From: Thalassovita mediterranea
GTDB taxonomy: Bacteria > Pseudomonadota > Alphaproteobacteria > Rhodobacterales > Rhodobacteraceae
NCBI RefSeq assembly: GCF_001458435.1
Contig: NZ_CYSF01000018.1
Span: 118,604 to 182,603, forward strand
Length of the DNA stretch: 64,000 nt
Reading direction: 5' to 3'
Each line of letters starts with the position of its first letter. Within the stretch, counting starts at the first letter, position 1. The notes under the pieces are model-generated. The model was not told where the DNA came from and ran no database searches. It worked only from the letters and a program-made list of their open reading frames with translations. Positions 27,933 to 38,110 of the stretch are shown here, in pieces. Made by a program: the position numbers and the translations under genes.

Positions 27933-28898
27933 ATGACCGCACCTGCTGCGCCCAAACCCGCTGTGACTGCTGCACAGGACACCCCCCAAGCTGCCAATGG
28001 GCTGGCAAATGGTGCCACCCCGCCGCAGGCTGAGGTGACCAAAAATCCTTCTGTGGAAGAGGTGCGTCAAGCGTTCGAGTCGGGTGAATATCCTTACAAG
28101 AAAAAGATGTCGCGTTCCGCCTATGAGGCGCAGAAAGCGCATCTGCAGGCCGAATTGCTGAAGGTGCAGCACTGGGCGCAGGAAACTGGCCAGAAGTTTG
28201 TGCTGTTGTTTGAAGGCCGCGATGCAGCCGGTAAGGGCGGCACGATCAAACGTTTCACCGAACACCTGAACCCGCGTCAGGCCCGTGTTGTGGCGCTGAA
28301 CAAACCCACTGATGAGGAGCGCGGCCAATGGTACTTCCAACGCTATATCGATCACCTGCCGACCTCTGGCGAAATGGTTTTGTATGACCGCAGCTGGTAC
28401 AACCGCGCCGGTGTTGAGCGGGTCATGGGCTTCTGCGAGCCGGGTGAATATCTGGAGTTCATGCGCCAGACCCCCGATCTGGAACAGATGCTGGTGCGTT
28501 CGGGCATCCGTCTTTACAAATACTGGTTCTCGGTCACCCAAGAGGAACAGCGCCGCCGTTTCAAATCCCGCGAAACCGATCCACTGAAACAGTGGAAGCT
28601 GTCGCCCATTGATAAGGCATCGCTGGACAAGTGGGATGACTACACCGAGGCGAAAGAGGCGATGTTCTTCTACACCGACACCGCCGATGCGCCGTGGACG
28701 GTGATCAAATCCAACGACAAGAAGCGCGCGCGCCTGAACTGCATGCTGCACTTCCTCAACTCCATTGATTACCCGGGCAAGGATCTGGACATCGCAACCG
28801 CACCCGATCCGCTGATCGTGTCGACCGCCAGCCATGTGATCCATCGCTCCGACCACATCCTCGGCACCGCGCTGCACCCCGACAGCCGCAAGAAGTAA
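27933..28898 (+). CDS. ppk2: Polyphosphate kinase 2
   Basis: A 321-residue PPK2, which transfers phosphate between polyphosphate and nucleotides. Walker A is EGRDAAGKGGTIKRF at about 94-108, Walker B lies in YDRSWYNRAGVERVMGF, and a lid segment follows. An Ala/Pro-rich N-terminal tail of about 35 residues precedes the domain. ATG 27933 has a strong AAGGAGA; an upstream in-frame start at 27756 is rejected. It is a single-gene unit ended by a terminator. Confidence 0.94.
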   Translation: MTAPAAPKPAVTAAQDTPQAANGLANGATPPQAEVTKNPSVEEVRQAFESGEYPYKKKMSRSAYEAQKAHLQAELLKVQHWAQETGQKFVLLFEGRDAAGKGGTIKRFTEHLNPRQARVVALNKPTDEERGQWYFQRYIDHLPTSGEMVLYDRSWYNRAGVERVMGFCEPGEYLEFMRQTPDLEQMLVRSGIRLYKYWFSVTQEEQRRRFKSRETDPLKQWKLSPIDKASLDKWDDYTEAKEAMFFYTDTADAPWTVIKSNDKKRARLNCMLHFLNSIDYPGKDLDIATAPDPLIVSTASHVIHRSDHILGTALHPDSRKK

Positions 28899-28921
28899 GC
28901 TGAGGTTTTGTGAGAGAATTG

Positions 28922-28949
28922 AAAGCGCGTCCCACGGGGCGCGCTTTTG
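28922..28949 (+). terminator. Rho-independent terminator after ppk2
   Basis: AAAGCGCG (28922-28929) pairs with CGCGCTTT (28940-28947) around a 10-base loop, followed by a short T run. It lies just before the convergent membrane-protein gene. Confidence 0.8.
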
Positions 28950-28951
28950 GT

Positions 28952-29872
28952 TTAGCTATCTATGCCGCTTGGGCAGTCTGCCGCTGTGATCGTATAATCG
29001 CGGATGGGCACGTTGGCGCCGCCTGTGTATTCATAGTGCACTGTGCCGCCCTGCATCAGGGCGCTGCGGAACATATCTGCGGCGCAGGCATCGTCACTCA
29101 GATTCAGACCGTGATAGTCACTCAGATCCTCTGCGTAGCCCTTGTAGCGGTAGGTGAGGTAGAGGTGATCGTCGGCTGCACGAATGGCGATCAGGGTTGT
29201 TTGGCTGTCTAGCGTAAAGGGCAATAACGGTCGGGTGCCTGCCACTTCCAGCTTAAATTGGGAGGAGGGTGAGAGGGTGTTTGTGACCTCCGCCCACATC
29301 TGTTCCACTTCTGCTGAATACGCCAAAGGGGAGTCCTCGGTCGTCTCTATGACCACGCGGCTAGTCATGAAGGCTGCGAGGCTGAGCAACACCAGCGCGC
29401 AGTCGCGTAACACACGTAGTGTGGCGCGACCTGTGGAGTAGGGCGCATCCTGCGCAGCGGCCGCTTTCTCGCCGGGTTTGAAGACGAAGACAATAACCCC
29501 GAACGGCACAAGGGCGATCCAGTCTTTGCCAGAGCTGCCCCACATGTCAGCCGCACGCGCGGAACTGATTTGTTGCAGCGCCGCGCCATGAAACGCGGGT
29601 AGCAGAAATAGCGTGAGTATCATGCCTTCCAGCATGCCGTAGCGGTGTCCGACCGTCAGATACAGCCAGCCCCCGTCCAGCACCGCAAAGAGCAGCGCGA
29701 AGAGGCTTAGACCAAGCAGAAAGGTAATCCGTCCAATCGGTTTGCGTGCTGGCAGCACAGCCTTGGCTAGCAGGAACCCAATGACCACCAAGGCATAATT
29801 CAGGGCCAAAAACTGTGCTTCGGACCACTGCGCAGTTTGTAAAAATAATTCAACCATCGGGACTACATTCAA
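28952..29872 (-). CDS. Predicted membrane protein, function unknown
   Basis: A 306-residue protein with an N-terminal block of four hydrophobic helices (about 20-135: YALVVIGFLLAKAV, IGRITFLLGLSLFALLFAVL, GMILTLFLLP, DWIALVPFGVIVFVF) and a fifth at about 157-175. A soluble C-terminal domain follows (about 185-306) that should be periplasmic, with two Cys (DDACAAD and AADCPSG) that could form a disulfide. No family was recognised. An alternative start is ATG 29857. It is convergent with ppk2 and lies downstream of the histidine kinase terminator, so it has its own promoter. Confidence 0.7.
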   Translation of the reverse strand: MNVVPMVELFLQTAQWSEAQFLALNYALVVIGFLLAKAVLPARKPIGRITFLLGLSLFALLFAVLDGGWLYLTVGHRYGMLEGMILTLFLLPAFHGAALQQISSARAADMWGSSGKDWIALVPFGVIVFVFKPGEKAAAAQDAPYSTGRATLRVLRDCALVLLSLAAFMTSRVVIETTEDSPLAYSAEVEQMWAEVTNTLSPSSQFKLEVAGTRPLLPFTLDSQTTLIAIRAADDHLYLTYRYKGYAEDLSDYHGLNLSDDACAADMFRSALMQGGTVHYEYTGGANVPIRDYTITAADCPSGIDS

Positions 29873-29947
29873 TCGGGTGGAGGGTTGGTTTTGAATACCA
29901 TTTTGGGTTGATTATTCAATCAGATTGGCAAATGGCGTGGCCATAAA

Positions 29948-29978
29948 AGAAAAACGCGCCCGAGTAGGGCGCGCTTAG
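29948..29978 (-). terminator. Rho-independent terminator after the hybrid histidine kinase
   Basis: CGCGCCC (29955-29961) pairs with GGGCGCG (29967-29973); read on the minus strand it is followed by a run of T bases, so it ends the histidine kinase transcript. Confidence 0.85.
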
Positions 29979-30002
29979 ATTTTCCGCTGATAGGGAGTTA
30001 GG

Positions 30003-32585
30003 TCAAACCGTGACCTTCTGCTCTAGCAATCCGGCCAGTCGTTTCACATCCAGCGGTTTTGGCAGGACGGCGGTGGCGCCGACGTCTTCGAAGCGTTTGA
30101 TGTCGTCGCCCACCACAGCGGCGGTCAGGCCGACGACGGGGATGTTGAACCCTTCGTCCTTCAGCGCGCGCACCAGTTCATCCCCGGACATTTCCGGCAT
30201 GAACAGGTCGGTGATCAGCAGATCCGGCGGGTTCTCTTTCACCTTTTCCAGCGCCTTGCGGCCATTTTCGGCCAGCTCGATGCTGCCAAAGATACGGTCC
30301 AGTTGTTTCGACGTTACCTGCGCCACCAGCGCGTTGTCTTCGGCTAGAATAACGCGCAGTTCGCTCAGCTTCTTGCTTTCAACGGGGGCGCCTTTGGGTT
30401 TGTGGGACTGGATGTCTTGTTCACTGGCGGCCTTGTCGGCCAGATCCAGACGGTAGCCTGCGCCACCTTCGGGGGCATCGAAATACTGCAGCGCACCGCC
30501 CAAAAGCTCGACCGCCTGTTTCGCGATGTAAAGACCCAGACCCGACCCTTCGGCCTGGTTGCGCGCATCTGCCGAGCCGCGTTCAAACGGTTGGAACAGG
30601 CGTTCAATCTCGGACTGGGGAATGCCGACGCCATCATCGGTCACCGACCAGAAGGCGGTGCCCGAGGTGGGGCTGGGCGGCAGACCCGCCATCGAGGGCT
30701 GATAGCAGATGCGAATTTCGGTGCCTTCGGAGTGGATGATCGCGTTGCGCACCAGATTGCCGAGGATCTGCTTCAACCGGTTGCTGTCGCCCATCATCGG
30801 ACGCACGGAATCGGCACCCAGATCTAGCGAGATACGGATCGACTTGCCCTTGGCCAGCAGCTGGTAGGTGTTGCGTACACGCTCGGCCACATCGGCAGGC
30901 ACGTAGGGTTTGATCGACAGCGGCTGGTTCTTTTCAGGGTTCACCGCCTGACGCATGTCGTCCAGCACGCTCAACAACTGGGTCGAGGCCTCGCGCATTT
31001 GCGGGATCACGTCCTGACTGTCATGGCCGTTCTCCATCTCTTCGATCAGCATCGACAGAACAGAGGCGGGGGTGCGGATTTCATGGCTGACGATGGAAAA
31101 CAGCTGTTTCTGTTTATCCTGACGCAGTGACAGTTCATTCAGGGCATTGGTCAGCGCGCGTTCCTGCAGGTGCTCTTCTGTTACCTCGACCATCAGGCCA
31201 TAGACCACGCGTTCATTGCGCACGGTGGTTTCCGCCCACAGATGCAGACGCATAACGCGGTTGTCGCCACTGTCCAGACGATCGGCCAGACGCAGAAGCA
31301 GGGTGATCGAAGCGTGGCTGTCACTCTCGATTGCGTGGCGCAGCAGGTATTGTTCATCCGCACGGAACCGGCCGATCAGATCGTCCAGGCACGCTTCGGC
31401 GGGCAGGCCCACCAGGCGTTGACCTGCAGGGTCCAGGCGCATGGTGTCGGTGGGGACGTTCACGGTAAAGAGGCCCACGCCGGCAAAACCGCGCACGGTG
31501 GACAGGCGCCGGATCGATGCAACGCGCTGTTCGCGCTCATGGCGCCCGCGTCCGCGCAGGGCCAGGATGAGAACGATCAGAACCATCATCCCCAGCGAAT
31601 ACTGGCGCAGCAGGGCGTCGATTTCATTGACCACGGGGCTGTCGACCAGAAACGCGCCGGTTACAGCGGCAAACAGCGTCAGCCCCAGCAGCACCACAAT
31701 GGGGGCTGCACTGACGGGCAGCGCCAACGCCAGCAGGGCACCAAGCGCTGCCGCATCCAGCGGCTCATAGCCGCCGATACCCATGTTGTGCAGGGCGATC
31801 AGCCCGGGAAACAGCAAAACAAACGGCAGCGAAAAGCGCAGTTCGTCTGCTTTGGGTGTTTGTTGGATGGCGATTAGGATCACTGCACATACGGTAGCCG
31901 CACGCACAATGCGCATCATCGAGAAATCAAAGAAGTGTTCGTTGTATCCCAATGCGGGCAGGTCGGCAGCTGGCATCGTTTGCAAGAACGCCGATACCGT
32001 AGAGATTGCGCCGTAACCAACCACAAGGAACACACCGAAAGTGACCGCCGCTACCAGCAGATCCGCCTCGAACGGTTGCATCTGTTGGGCGGTCCGTCGG
32101 TAAAGTGTACGCACGGACCAGCCGATCAGGCCGCCCGCGATCATGTTGACCATCAACAGGAAAAACACCAGCCGGAACGACATTTCCGGCATGGCTAGCC
32201 AGTTCAGTCCAGCCGCGTTGGTAAAGACGAAGGGAACAAAGAACAGCACCACCTGCGCCGCGATAGGAATCCACAGCAGGGTGCGTGGATAGATCAGGAT
32301 GCCGATGATGATGACAAAAAGGGACACATGCGGGCTGAGCGATGGGGCCAGGGCAAAATCGCCGCTGCTCATGGCGCTGTAGGACAGGCAAAGCGTCCAG
32401 ATCAACGCGATCGCCATAAAGATCGCCGAATTGCGCGCAGGATTTCTGCGCAGCGCTTCGGTTATGTGTTGCACGCGTGAGACTTCGAAGTCGCGAAAAA
32501 CAAACCCCTGATCGGAGTTCGACTTCTCGTTCACTTCATCCTCTTCGTCGACAACAAGGCGTCTCAGGGTGTCATGGCGTCGCAT
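30003..32585 (-). CDS. Membrane hybrid sensor histidine kinase with C-terminal receiver domain
   Basis: About 860 residues. The N-terminal half has about nine or ten hydrophobic helices (about 50-335), a MASE-like integral membrane sensor. A PAS-like region follows (about 355-470), then the dimerisation/phospho-acceptor domain with FSIVSHEIRTP (His near 493), an ATPase domain with NAIIHSE, DDGVGIP and GSGLGLYIAKQAVELLGG, and a receiver domain (about 740-855) with phospho-Asp in LLITDLFMPEMSG. No separate response regulator or output gene is adjacent, so it probably acts through a phosphotransfer protein elsewhere. ATG 32585 has GAG 8 bases upstream; GTG 32597 is possible. Confidence 0.9.
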   Translation of the reverse strand: MRRHDTLRRLVVDEEDEVNEKSNSDQGFVFRDFEVSRVQHITEALRRNPARNSAIFMAIALIWTLCLSYSAMSSGDFALAPSLSPHVSLFVIIIGILIYPRTLLWIPIAAQVVLFFVPFVFTNAAGLNWLAMPEMSFRLVFFLLMVNMIAGGLIGWSVRTLYRRTAQQMQPFEADLLVAAVTFGVFLVVGYGAISTVSAFLQTMPAADLPALGYNEHFFDFSMMRIVRAATVCAVILIAIQQTPKADELRFSLPFVLLFPGLIALHNMGIGGYEPLDAAALGALLALALPVSAAPIVVLLGLTLFAAVTGAFLVDSPVVNEIDALLRQYSLGMMVLIVLILALRGRGRHEREQRVASIRRLSTVRGFAGVGLFTVNVPTDTMRLDPAGQRLVGLPAEACLDDLIGRFRADEQYLLRHAIESDSHASITLLLRLADRLDSGDNRVMRLHLWAETTVRNERVVYGLMVEVTEEHLQERALTNALNELSLRQDKQKQLFSIVSHEIRTPASVLSMLIEEMENGHDSQDVIPQMREASTQLLSVLDDMRQAVNPEKNQPLSIKPYVPADVAERVRNTYQLLAKGKSIRISLDLGADSVRPMMGDSNRLKQILGNLVRNAIIHSEGTEIRICYQPSMAGLPPSPTSGTAFWSVTDDGVGIPQSEIERLFQPFERGSADARNQAEGSGLGLYIAKQAVELLGGALQYFDAPEGGAGYRLDLADKAASEQDIQSHKPKGAPVESKKLSELRVILAEDNALVAQVTSKQLDRIFGSIELAENGRKALEKVKENPPDLLITDLFMPEMSGDELVRALKDEGFNIPVVGLTAAVVGDDIKRFEDVGATAVLPKPLDVKRLAGLLEQKVTV

Positions 32586-32974
32586 AAAAAAGCTCACTAC
32601 CGAAGGTTAAACATGGGAGGGCGATGACCTGCCCCTGACAAAATCTGGTGGTCGTATAAAAAAGAACGACACTCCCTGCTCTATATTCACGGACTTTTGG
32701 AGAATAGTTAAAGCCTGATTTGGCTAAACTAATCCCAAAGTATGTATCCCTTGGCCGAAAGAGATGGGGGCAAAATGACTGCATGCGCAGCTTTCGCTGT
32801 CCGTTTGCGTGCTGGCAGCTGTGAGGCGGTTTTGCCGCTCGCCTATAAAGCAGATTCGTCCCTTGTTTGCTGCGTTTGGCGACTCACCTTTCAGGGGATG
32901 GTGAACAGATGTGCCGCGCTCTTTGAAATAAAAGAGGGATTGCCAGCGTCTGTGCCGCGTTCTACGGCTGTAGA
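32586..32974. promoter_or_regulatory. Divergent intergenic region between histidine kinase and MATE genes
   Basis: The 389 bases between two divergent genes must hold both promoters. A 78-codon frame (32742-32978) has no ribosome binding site and no protein-like pattern and is not called. The stretch is AT-richer than its surroundings, with a small GCGG/CCGC hairpin near 32825. No known operator was recognised. Confidence 0.35.
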
Positions 32975-34354
32975 ATGACGACAAAAATAAATACAAATCT
33001 GACCTCGGCGCAGCATCTGCGCAACATCATGACACTGGGTTTGCCATTGATTGGCAGCCATGTGGCACAGTTTTCTATCAACATGACCGATACGGTTATG
33101 TTGGGCTGGTATGATGTCGAGGTGCTGGCCGCGCAGGTTATTGCTAGCACGGCATTTTTCGTGCTGTTCATTCTGGGATCCGGTTTCGCAGGAGCCGTGA
33201 TGCCGATGGTCGCAGAGGCCGAGGCCGCAGGCGAAGGCACACAGGTGCGACGGGTCACGCGCATGGCGATTTGGGCGTCCGCCTTTTATTCGGTGGTGGC
33301 GATCCCGGTTATGCTATTTTCCGAACCGATCCTGTTGCTGGCAGGACAAACCCCAGAAGTGGCGCGCCTGTCGCAAGAGTATCTGGTAATCAACGGCTGG
33401 TCGATCTTGCCGGCGCTCTTGGTCATGGTGTTCAAATCCTATCTCTCGGCGCTGGAACGGGCGGGGATTGTCTTGTGGGTTACTTTGGCTGCCGTGGCGA
33501 TTAATATCGTGGTCAACTATGCGTTGATTTTCGGCAATTGGGGCTTCCCAGAAATGGGCATTCAGGGGGCGGCAGTTGCGTCTCTGGTGGTCAACGTGGC
33601 CTCTATGGTGCTGTTGGCGATCTACCTGCATGTGGTGACCGCAGAGCATGAGATTTTTGCCCGTTTCTGGCGCCCCGACTGGGAAGCATTTCGCGCTGTG
33701 ACACGTTTGGGCTGGCCGATGGGTCTGACCAGTCTGGCAGAGGTGGGGCTGTTTGCTGCCGCTTCGGTGATGATGGGGTGGCTAGGTACTTTGCCGCTGG
33801 CGGCACATGGTATCGCGCTACAAATCACGGCGCTGACATTCATGGTTCACCTTGGCCTCAGCAATGCGGCAACTGTGCGGGCGGGGCGTGCCGTCGGTCG
33901 GCGCAATATTGCGGACCTGCGATTGGGCGCGCATTTGATCACCGTGATTTCAGCGACGTTTGCAGCACTGACGCTGGCGGCCTTCCTGCTGATCCCTGAA
34001 CCACTGATTGCGCTGTTCCTGTCGCCAGATGATCCGCAACGGGATGCGGTGATTGCGCTGGGTGTGCCGTTGTTGGCGGCGGCGGGCCTGTTTCAGTTCG
34101 CAGATGCGGCGCAGGCGATGGCGCTGGGCATGTTGCGCGGTGTGCAGGACACACGGGTGCCGATGATTATGGCGGCGATTTCTTATTGGGTGATCGGGGT
34201 GCCGGTCAGCTATGTGATGGGGTTTGTTCTGGGATGGGACGGCGTCGGCGTCTGGTCGGGCCTTGCAGTTGGGCTTGCCTGTGCTGGGGTCTTGTTGATG
34301 ACCCGTTTCTGGGGGCCGGTGATGCGGGCCACAGACCATCGGATAAACGGATAA
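32975..34354 (+). CDS. MATE-family multidrug/metabolite efflux transporter
   Basis: A 459-residue inner-membrane exporter with twelve predicted helices in two homologous halves, including the family patterns LGLPLIGSHVAQFSINMTDT near the N-terminus and ALGMLRGVQDTRVPM in the second half. It is driven by a sodium or proton gradient; the substrate is unknown. Start ATG 32975. A terminator directly follows. The divergent histidine kinase might control it, but no evidence links them except position. Confidence 0.92.
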   Translation: MTTKINTNLTSAQHLRNIMTLGLPLIGSHVAQFSINMTDTVMLGWYDVEVLAAQVIASTAFFVLFILGSGFAGAVMPMVAEAEAAGEGTQVRRVTRMAIWASAFYSVVAIPVMLFSEPILLLAGQTPEVARLSQEYLVINGWSILPALLVMVFKSYLSALERAGIVLWVTLAAVAINIVVNYALIFGNWGFPEMGIQGAAVASLVVNVASMVLLAIYLHVVTAEHEIFARFWRPDWEAFRAVTRLGWPMGLTSLAEVGLFAAASVMMGWLGTLPLAAHGIALQITALTFMVHLGLSNAATVRAGRAVGRRNIADLRLGAHLITVISATFAALTLAAFLLIPEPLIALFLSPDDPQRDAVIALGVPLLAAAGLFQFADAAQAMALGMLRGVQDTRVPMIMAAISYWVIGVPVSYVMGFVLGWDGVGVWSGLAVGLACAGVLLMTRFWGPVMRATDHRING

Positions 34355-34356
34355 GA

Positions 34357-34382
34357 AAAGGCGCCCTGCGGGGCGCCTTTTT
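34357..34382 (+). terminator. Rho-independent terminator after the MATE gene
   Basis: AAGGCGCCC (34358-34366) pairs with GGGCGCCTT (34371-34379) around loop TGCG and is followed by T bases. Confidence 0.9.
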
Positions 34383-34390
34383 CGATCAGA

Positions 34391-34801
34391 TCAGCTGGAT
34401 TTGGATTTCATCAGCCGATCCGCCTTTTTGCGTACCAAGACGGATCGCAGATCGTGCATGGTCAGCAACAGCTGGTCGGTGACCGCCTCTAACTGATCAT
34501 CGCTGGCGCGGGACTGGGCCCAGTGCGTGGTCAGGTTCAGATGATCGACCGTGCGCAGGATGTCATCGATGTCACGCTCTGCCAGCAGGGCGCGTCGGTC
34601 ATCCATCCAGTGGCGGATCGCGGTCAGATCTTCATCCGACAGTTTGCGATCGCCATGGGGTTTGATCTCGCCGTTCTTGATGTTGACGTTGGCGATCTGG
34701 TCCAGCTCGATCCGGCGCTGGCGGTTTTCAGTGTCCACACGGAACACAAAGGCGCCGTTTTCGCGCACCCGGAAGTAATATTCTGGCAGGTCAACGGACA
34801 T
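34391..34801 (-). CDS. Conserved-looking hypothetical protein, 136 residues
   Basis: A soluble acidic/basic protein with no membrane segment or signal peptide. The first 40 residues (LPEYYFRVRENGAFVFRVD) look like a beta-rich domain and the rest is predicted to be helical (about 55-135, ending in a Lys-rich tail). No family was recognised. It starts at ATG 34801 with AAAGAGCG upstream and lies 73 bases downstream of the aspartate aminotransferase gene on the same strand, so co-transcription is possible. Confidence 0.72.
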   Translation of the reverse strand: MSVDLPEYYFRVRENGAFVFRVDTENRQRRIELDQIANVNIKNGEIKPHGDRKLSDEDLTAIRHWMDDRRALLAERDIDDILRTVDHLNLTTHWAQSRASDDQLEAVTDQLLLTMHDLRSVLVRKKADRLMKSKSS

Positions 34802-34874
34802 GGGATCGCTCTTTCAATGTTCCAAAAATACTTTGATATCCCCGCCCCACGGCATCGCAGAACGGGGAGGGGGC

Positions 34875-36086
<1,212 letters not shown>

Positions 36087-36180
36087 TTAGTGCGACAGTT
36101 GAATGGTTGTTATTTTATCACGTCCTGTCTTAGGTTGTGCGCAAAAGCCGATCAAGAGAGCTTCGGCAGAAAGGGTGCCC

Positions 36181-36642
36181 ATGCACGAGAATGAAGGCCA
36201 GAATGCCACAGCAGAACAGACCGATCTGCAACCCGATGAGCTGGGCGCAATGGAAGCCCCCGATTTCGACTGGTACGGCCCCGATATGGCCACCTTCGGT
36301 GACCGTTTAGCGGCGGCGCGTGAACAGTCGGGCATGGAACAAAAACAGCTAGCACGCCGGTTGGGCGTAAAGGTGAAGACCTTGCAGGGCTGGGAATACG
36401 ATTTGTCCGAACCCCGCGCCAATAAACTGCGGATGCTGTCGGGTTTGCTGAACGTTTCGATCCGCTGGCTGTTGACGGGCGAGGGTGACGGCGTTAGCGA
36501 ACCGAGCGACCCCAACGAACTAGACCCCGATGTGGCGGACATCCTGTCCGATATCCGGGAGCTGAAGCTGGAAATGACGGCTTCCATTGATCGACTGGGA
36601 CGGTTGGAAAAGCAGCTGCGGCTGAAACTGAAAGGATCCTGA
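36181..36642 (+). CDS. XRE-family helix-turn-helix regulator
   Basis: A 153-residue DNA-binding protein. An acidic N-terminal tail of about 40 residues precedes a Cro/CI-type HTH at about 42-98 (LAAAREQSGMEQKQLARRLG, VKTLQGWE). A C-terminal coiled-coil-like helix (about 120-150) would support dimerisation. ATG 36181 has AAAGGG upstream; an upstream in-frame ATG (36103) is less likely. It lies 5 bases before sdhE, so they form one operon, and its target is unknown. Confidence 0.85.
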   Translation: MHENEGQNATAEQTDLQPDELGAMEAPDFDWYGPDMATFGDRLAAAREQSGMEQKQLARRLGVKVKTLQGWEYDLSEPRANKLRMLSGLLNVSIRWLLTGEGDGVSEPSDPNELDPDVADILSDIRELKLEMTASIDRLGRLEKQLRLKLKGS

Positions 36643-36647
36643 GGATC

Positions 36648-36908
36648 ATGTCCGAGACCCGTGAAAATCGCCTGAAACGTTTGCAGATGCGCTCTATGCG
36701 GCGCGGCATCAAAGAGATGGACATCATTTTGATGCGCTATGCCGCCGCCCGACTAGACGACATGGATGACGCAGCGCTTGATGCCTATGAGTTGCTGCTG
36801 AACGAAAACGATCAGGACCTTTATCAGTGGGTTTCGGGCCAGCAAGAGGCACCCGCCGATTTGCAAGCGCAGATCGCGGATGTGCGCGCGGTGGCGACGG
36901 GGCAGTAA
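36648..36908 (+). CDS. sdhE: FAD assembly factor SdhE (SDHAF2 family)
   Basis: An 86-residue small helical protein that promotes covalent attachment of FAD to succinate dehydrogenase SdhA. The signature RGxxE is R19-G20-I-K-E23, followed by the family DxIL and Y/W-rich C-terminal pattern (NENDQDLYQWV). It sits 5 bases after the XRE gene with AGGATC upstream of its ATG. Confidence 0.92.
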   Translation: MSETRENRLKRLQMRSMRRGIKEMDIILMRYAAARLDDMDDAALDAYELLLNENDQDLYQWVSGQQEAPADLQAQIADVRAVATGQ

Positions 36909-37028
36909 TCCCTTCGCCATAGGGGGCGCAGGATCGTTCGAATTTTAGCGATATAGCGGCGCGACTTAACCCATTGTTGGGGTTTTATCGCCACTCTCCG
37001 CCTGACACGACGTCAGAAGGAGATCGCG

Positions 37029-37541
37029 ATGAGCGTTCACACCCCATTATCCTCCGGCGGTTTGAAAACCGGCGATCGCACCGGTTTCATGAGCAGCTAT
37101 TTGGACACGCTAGCGCTGGTGGAACGGCTTCATCGGCTGCTGCTTGATGTGATCAAGGATGAATTTGAACGCGTTGGTGTGTTGGAAATCAACGCGGTGC
37201 AGGCCCTGCTGCTGTTCAACATCGGCGACCATGAGGTGACGGCGGGTGAATTGAAGTCGCGCGGTTATTATCAGGGCAGCAATGTCAGCTATAACCTGAA
37301 AAAGCTGGTAGAAACCGGCTATATGCACCACCAGCGCTGCGCCATTGATCGCCGGTCTGTGCGGGTGCGGCTGACGTCCAAGGGATCGGAAATCCGCAAT
37401 CTGGTTGCGGCGTTGTTCGAACGCCATGCAGATGGTCTGCAGTCCAAGGGCGTTTTGGGACCGGACGGAATTGTCGAAATTACAAATTCCCTTCGCCGCG
37501 TTGAACGGTACTGGACCGATCAAATCCGCTATATCTACTGA
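37029..37541 (+). CDS. MarR/LdtR-like winged-helix regulator
   Basis: A 170-residue winged-helix DNA-binding protein. The core is at about 35-135: LEINAVQALLLFNIGDHEVT, then the recognition helix GYYQGSNVSYNLKKLVETGY and the wing DRRSVRVRLTSKG. The strong AAGGAG precedes the ATG. Relatives in Rhizobiales (LdtR) respond to cell-envelope or osmotic stress; that role is not shown here. Its stop codon overlaps the base of a terminator hairpin. Confidence 0.85.
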   Translation: MSVHTPLSSGGLKTGDRTGFMSSYLDTLALVERLHRLLLDVIKDEFERVGVLEINAVQALLLFNIGDHEVTAGELKSRGYYQGSNVSYNLKKLVETGYMHHQRCAIDRRSVRVRLTSKGSEIRNLVAALFERHADGLQSKGVLGPDGIVEITNSLRRVERYWTDQIRYIY

Positions 37542-37570
37542 AAACGCCGCCCGTTTCGGGGCGGCGTTTC
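37541..37570 (+). terminator. Terminator between the MarR-type and glyoxalase genes
   Basis: AAACGCCGCCC (37542-37552) pairs with GGGCGGCGTTT (37559-37569) around a 6-base loop. The flanks are T/A-rich on both strands, so it can serve both convergent genes. Confidence 0.9.
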
Positions 37571-37603
37571 CTGTGGTTCGGGACCCGATCAACGGGGGGC
37601 AAA

Positions 37604-38032
37604 TCACCAATGTCCGATGTTTTCCATGCTGACCCACGGTTCAGCTGGTTCGACCGCACCGCCTGCCTGCAACAATTCGATCGAGATGTTATCGGGTGAC
37701 CGCACAAAGGCCATACGCCCATCGCGCGGCGGACGATTGATGGTCACGCCATTGTCCATCAGGTGCTGGCACATGGCGTAGATATCTTCGACCTCATAGG
37801 CCAGGTGACCAAAATGGCGGCTGTCCGATGGCAGACCGTCGTCGCCATCCCAGTTGTAGGTCAGCTCAACAGGGCATTCTTCCTGACCTTCGGCGGCCAT
37901 GAAGACCAGTGTGAAACGCCCACCTTCGTGGTCGATACGGCGGGTTTCTTTCAGACCCAAGAGGGCAAAGAACGCCTGAGATTTTTCCAGATCCTTCACG
38001 CGGACCATCGTGTGTAGATATTTAACTTGCAT
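37604..38032 (-). CDS. gloA: Lactoylglutathione lyase (glyoxalase I), VOC family
   Basis: A 142-residue VOC-fold enzyme that isomerises the methylglyoxal-glutathione hemithioacetal. The four metal ligands expected for glyoxalase I are visible: His7 (YLHTMVRV), Glu56 (PVELTYNW), His76 (HFGHLAYEV) and Glu119 (ISIELLQ). ATG 38032 follows GGGGGA; a longer in-frame start at 38092 is rejected. A C-terminal tail of about 20 residues extends past the domain. Confidence 0.9.
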   Translation of the reverse strand: MQVKYLHTMVRVKDLEKSQAFFALLGLKETRRIDHEGGRFTLVFMAAEGQEECPVELTYNWDGDDGLPSDSRHFGHLAYEVEDIYAMCQHLMDNGVTINRPPRDGRMAFVRSPDNISIELLQAGGAVEPAEPWVSMENIGHW

Positions 38033-38110
38033 GGGTAATCCCCCTGTCATGCCCAAATACGATATGTGACGGCCCCGAACCTGCCGGGGCATGGCATCGA
38101 CGTCACTGTT

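Noticed and set aside
32742..32978. A 78-codon frame before the MATE gene
   Set aside because: No ribosome binding site, no domain or signal peptide, and it overlaps the MATE start; it is treated as intergenic.
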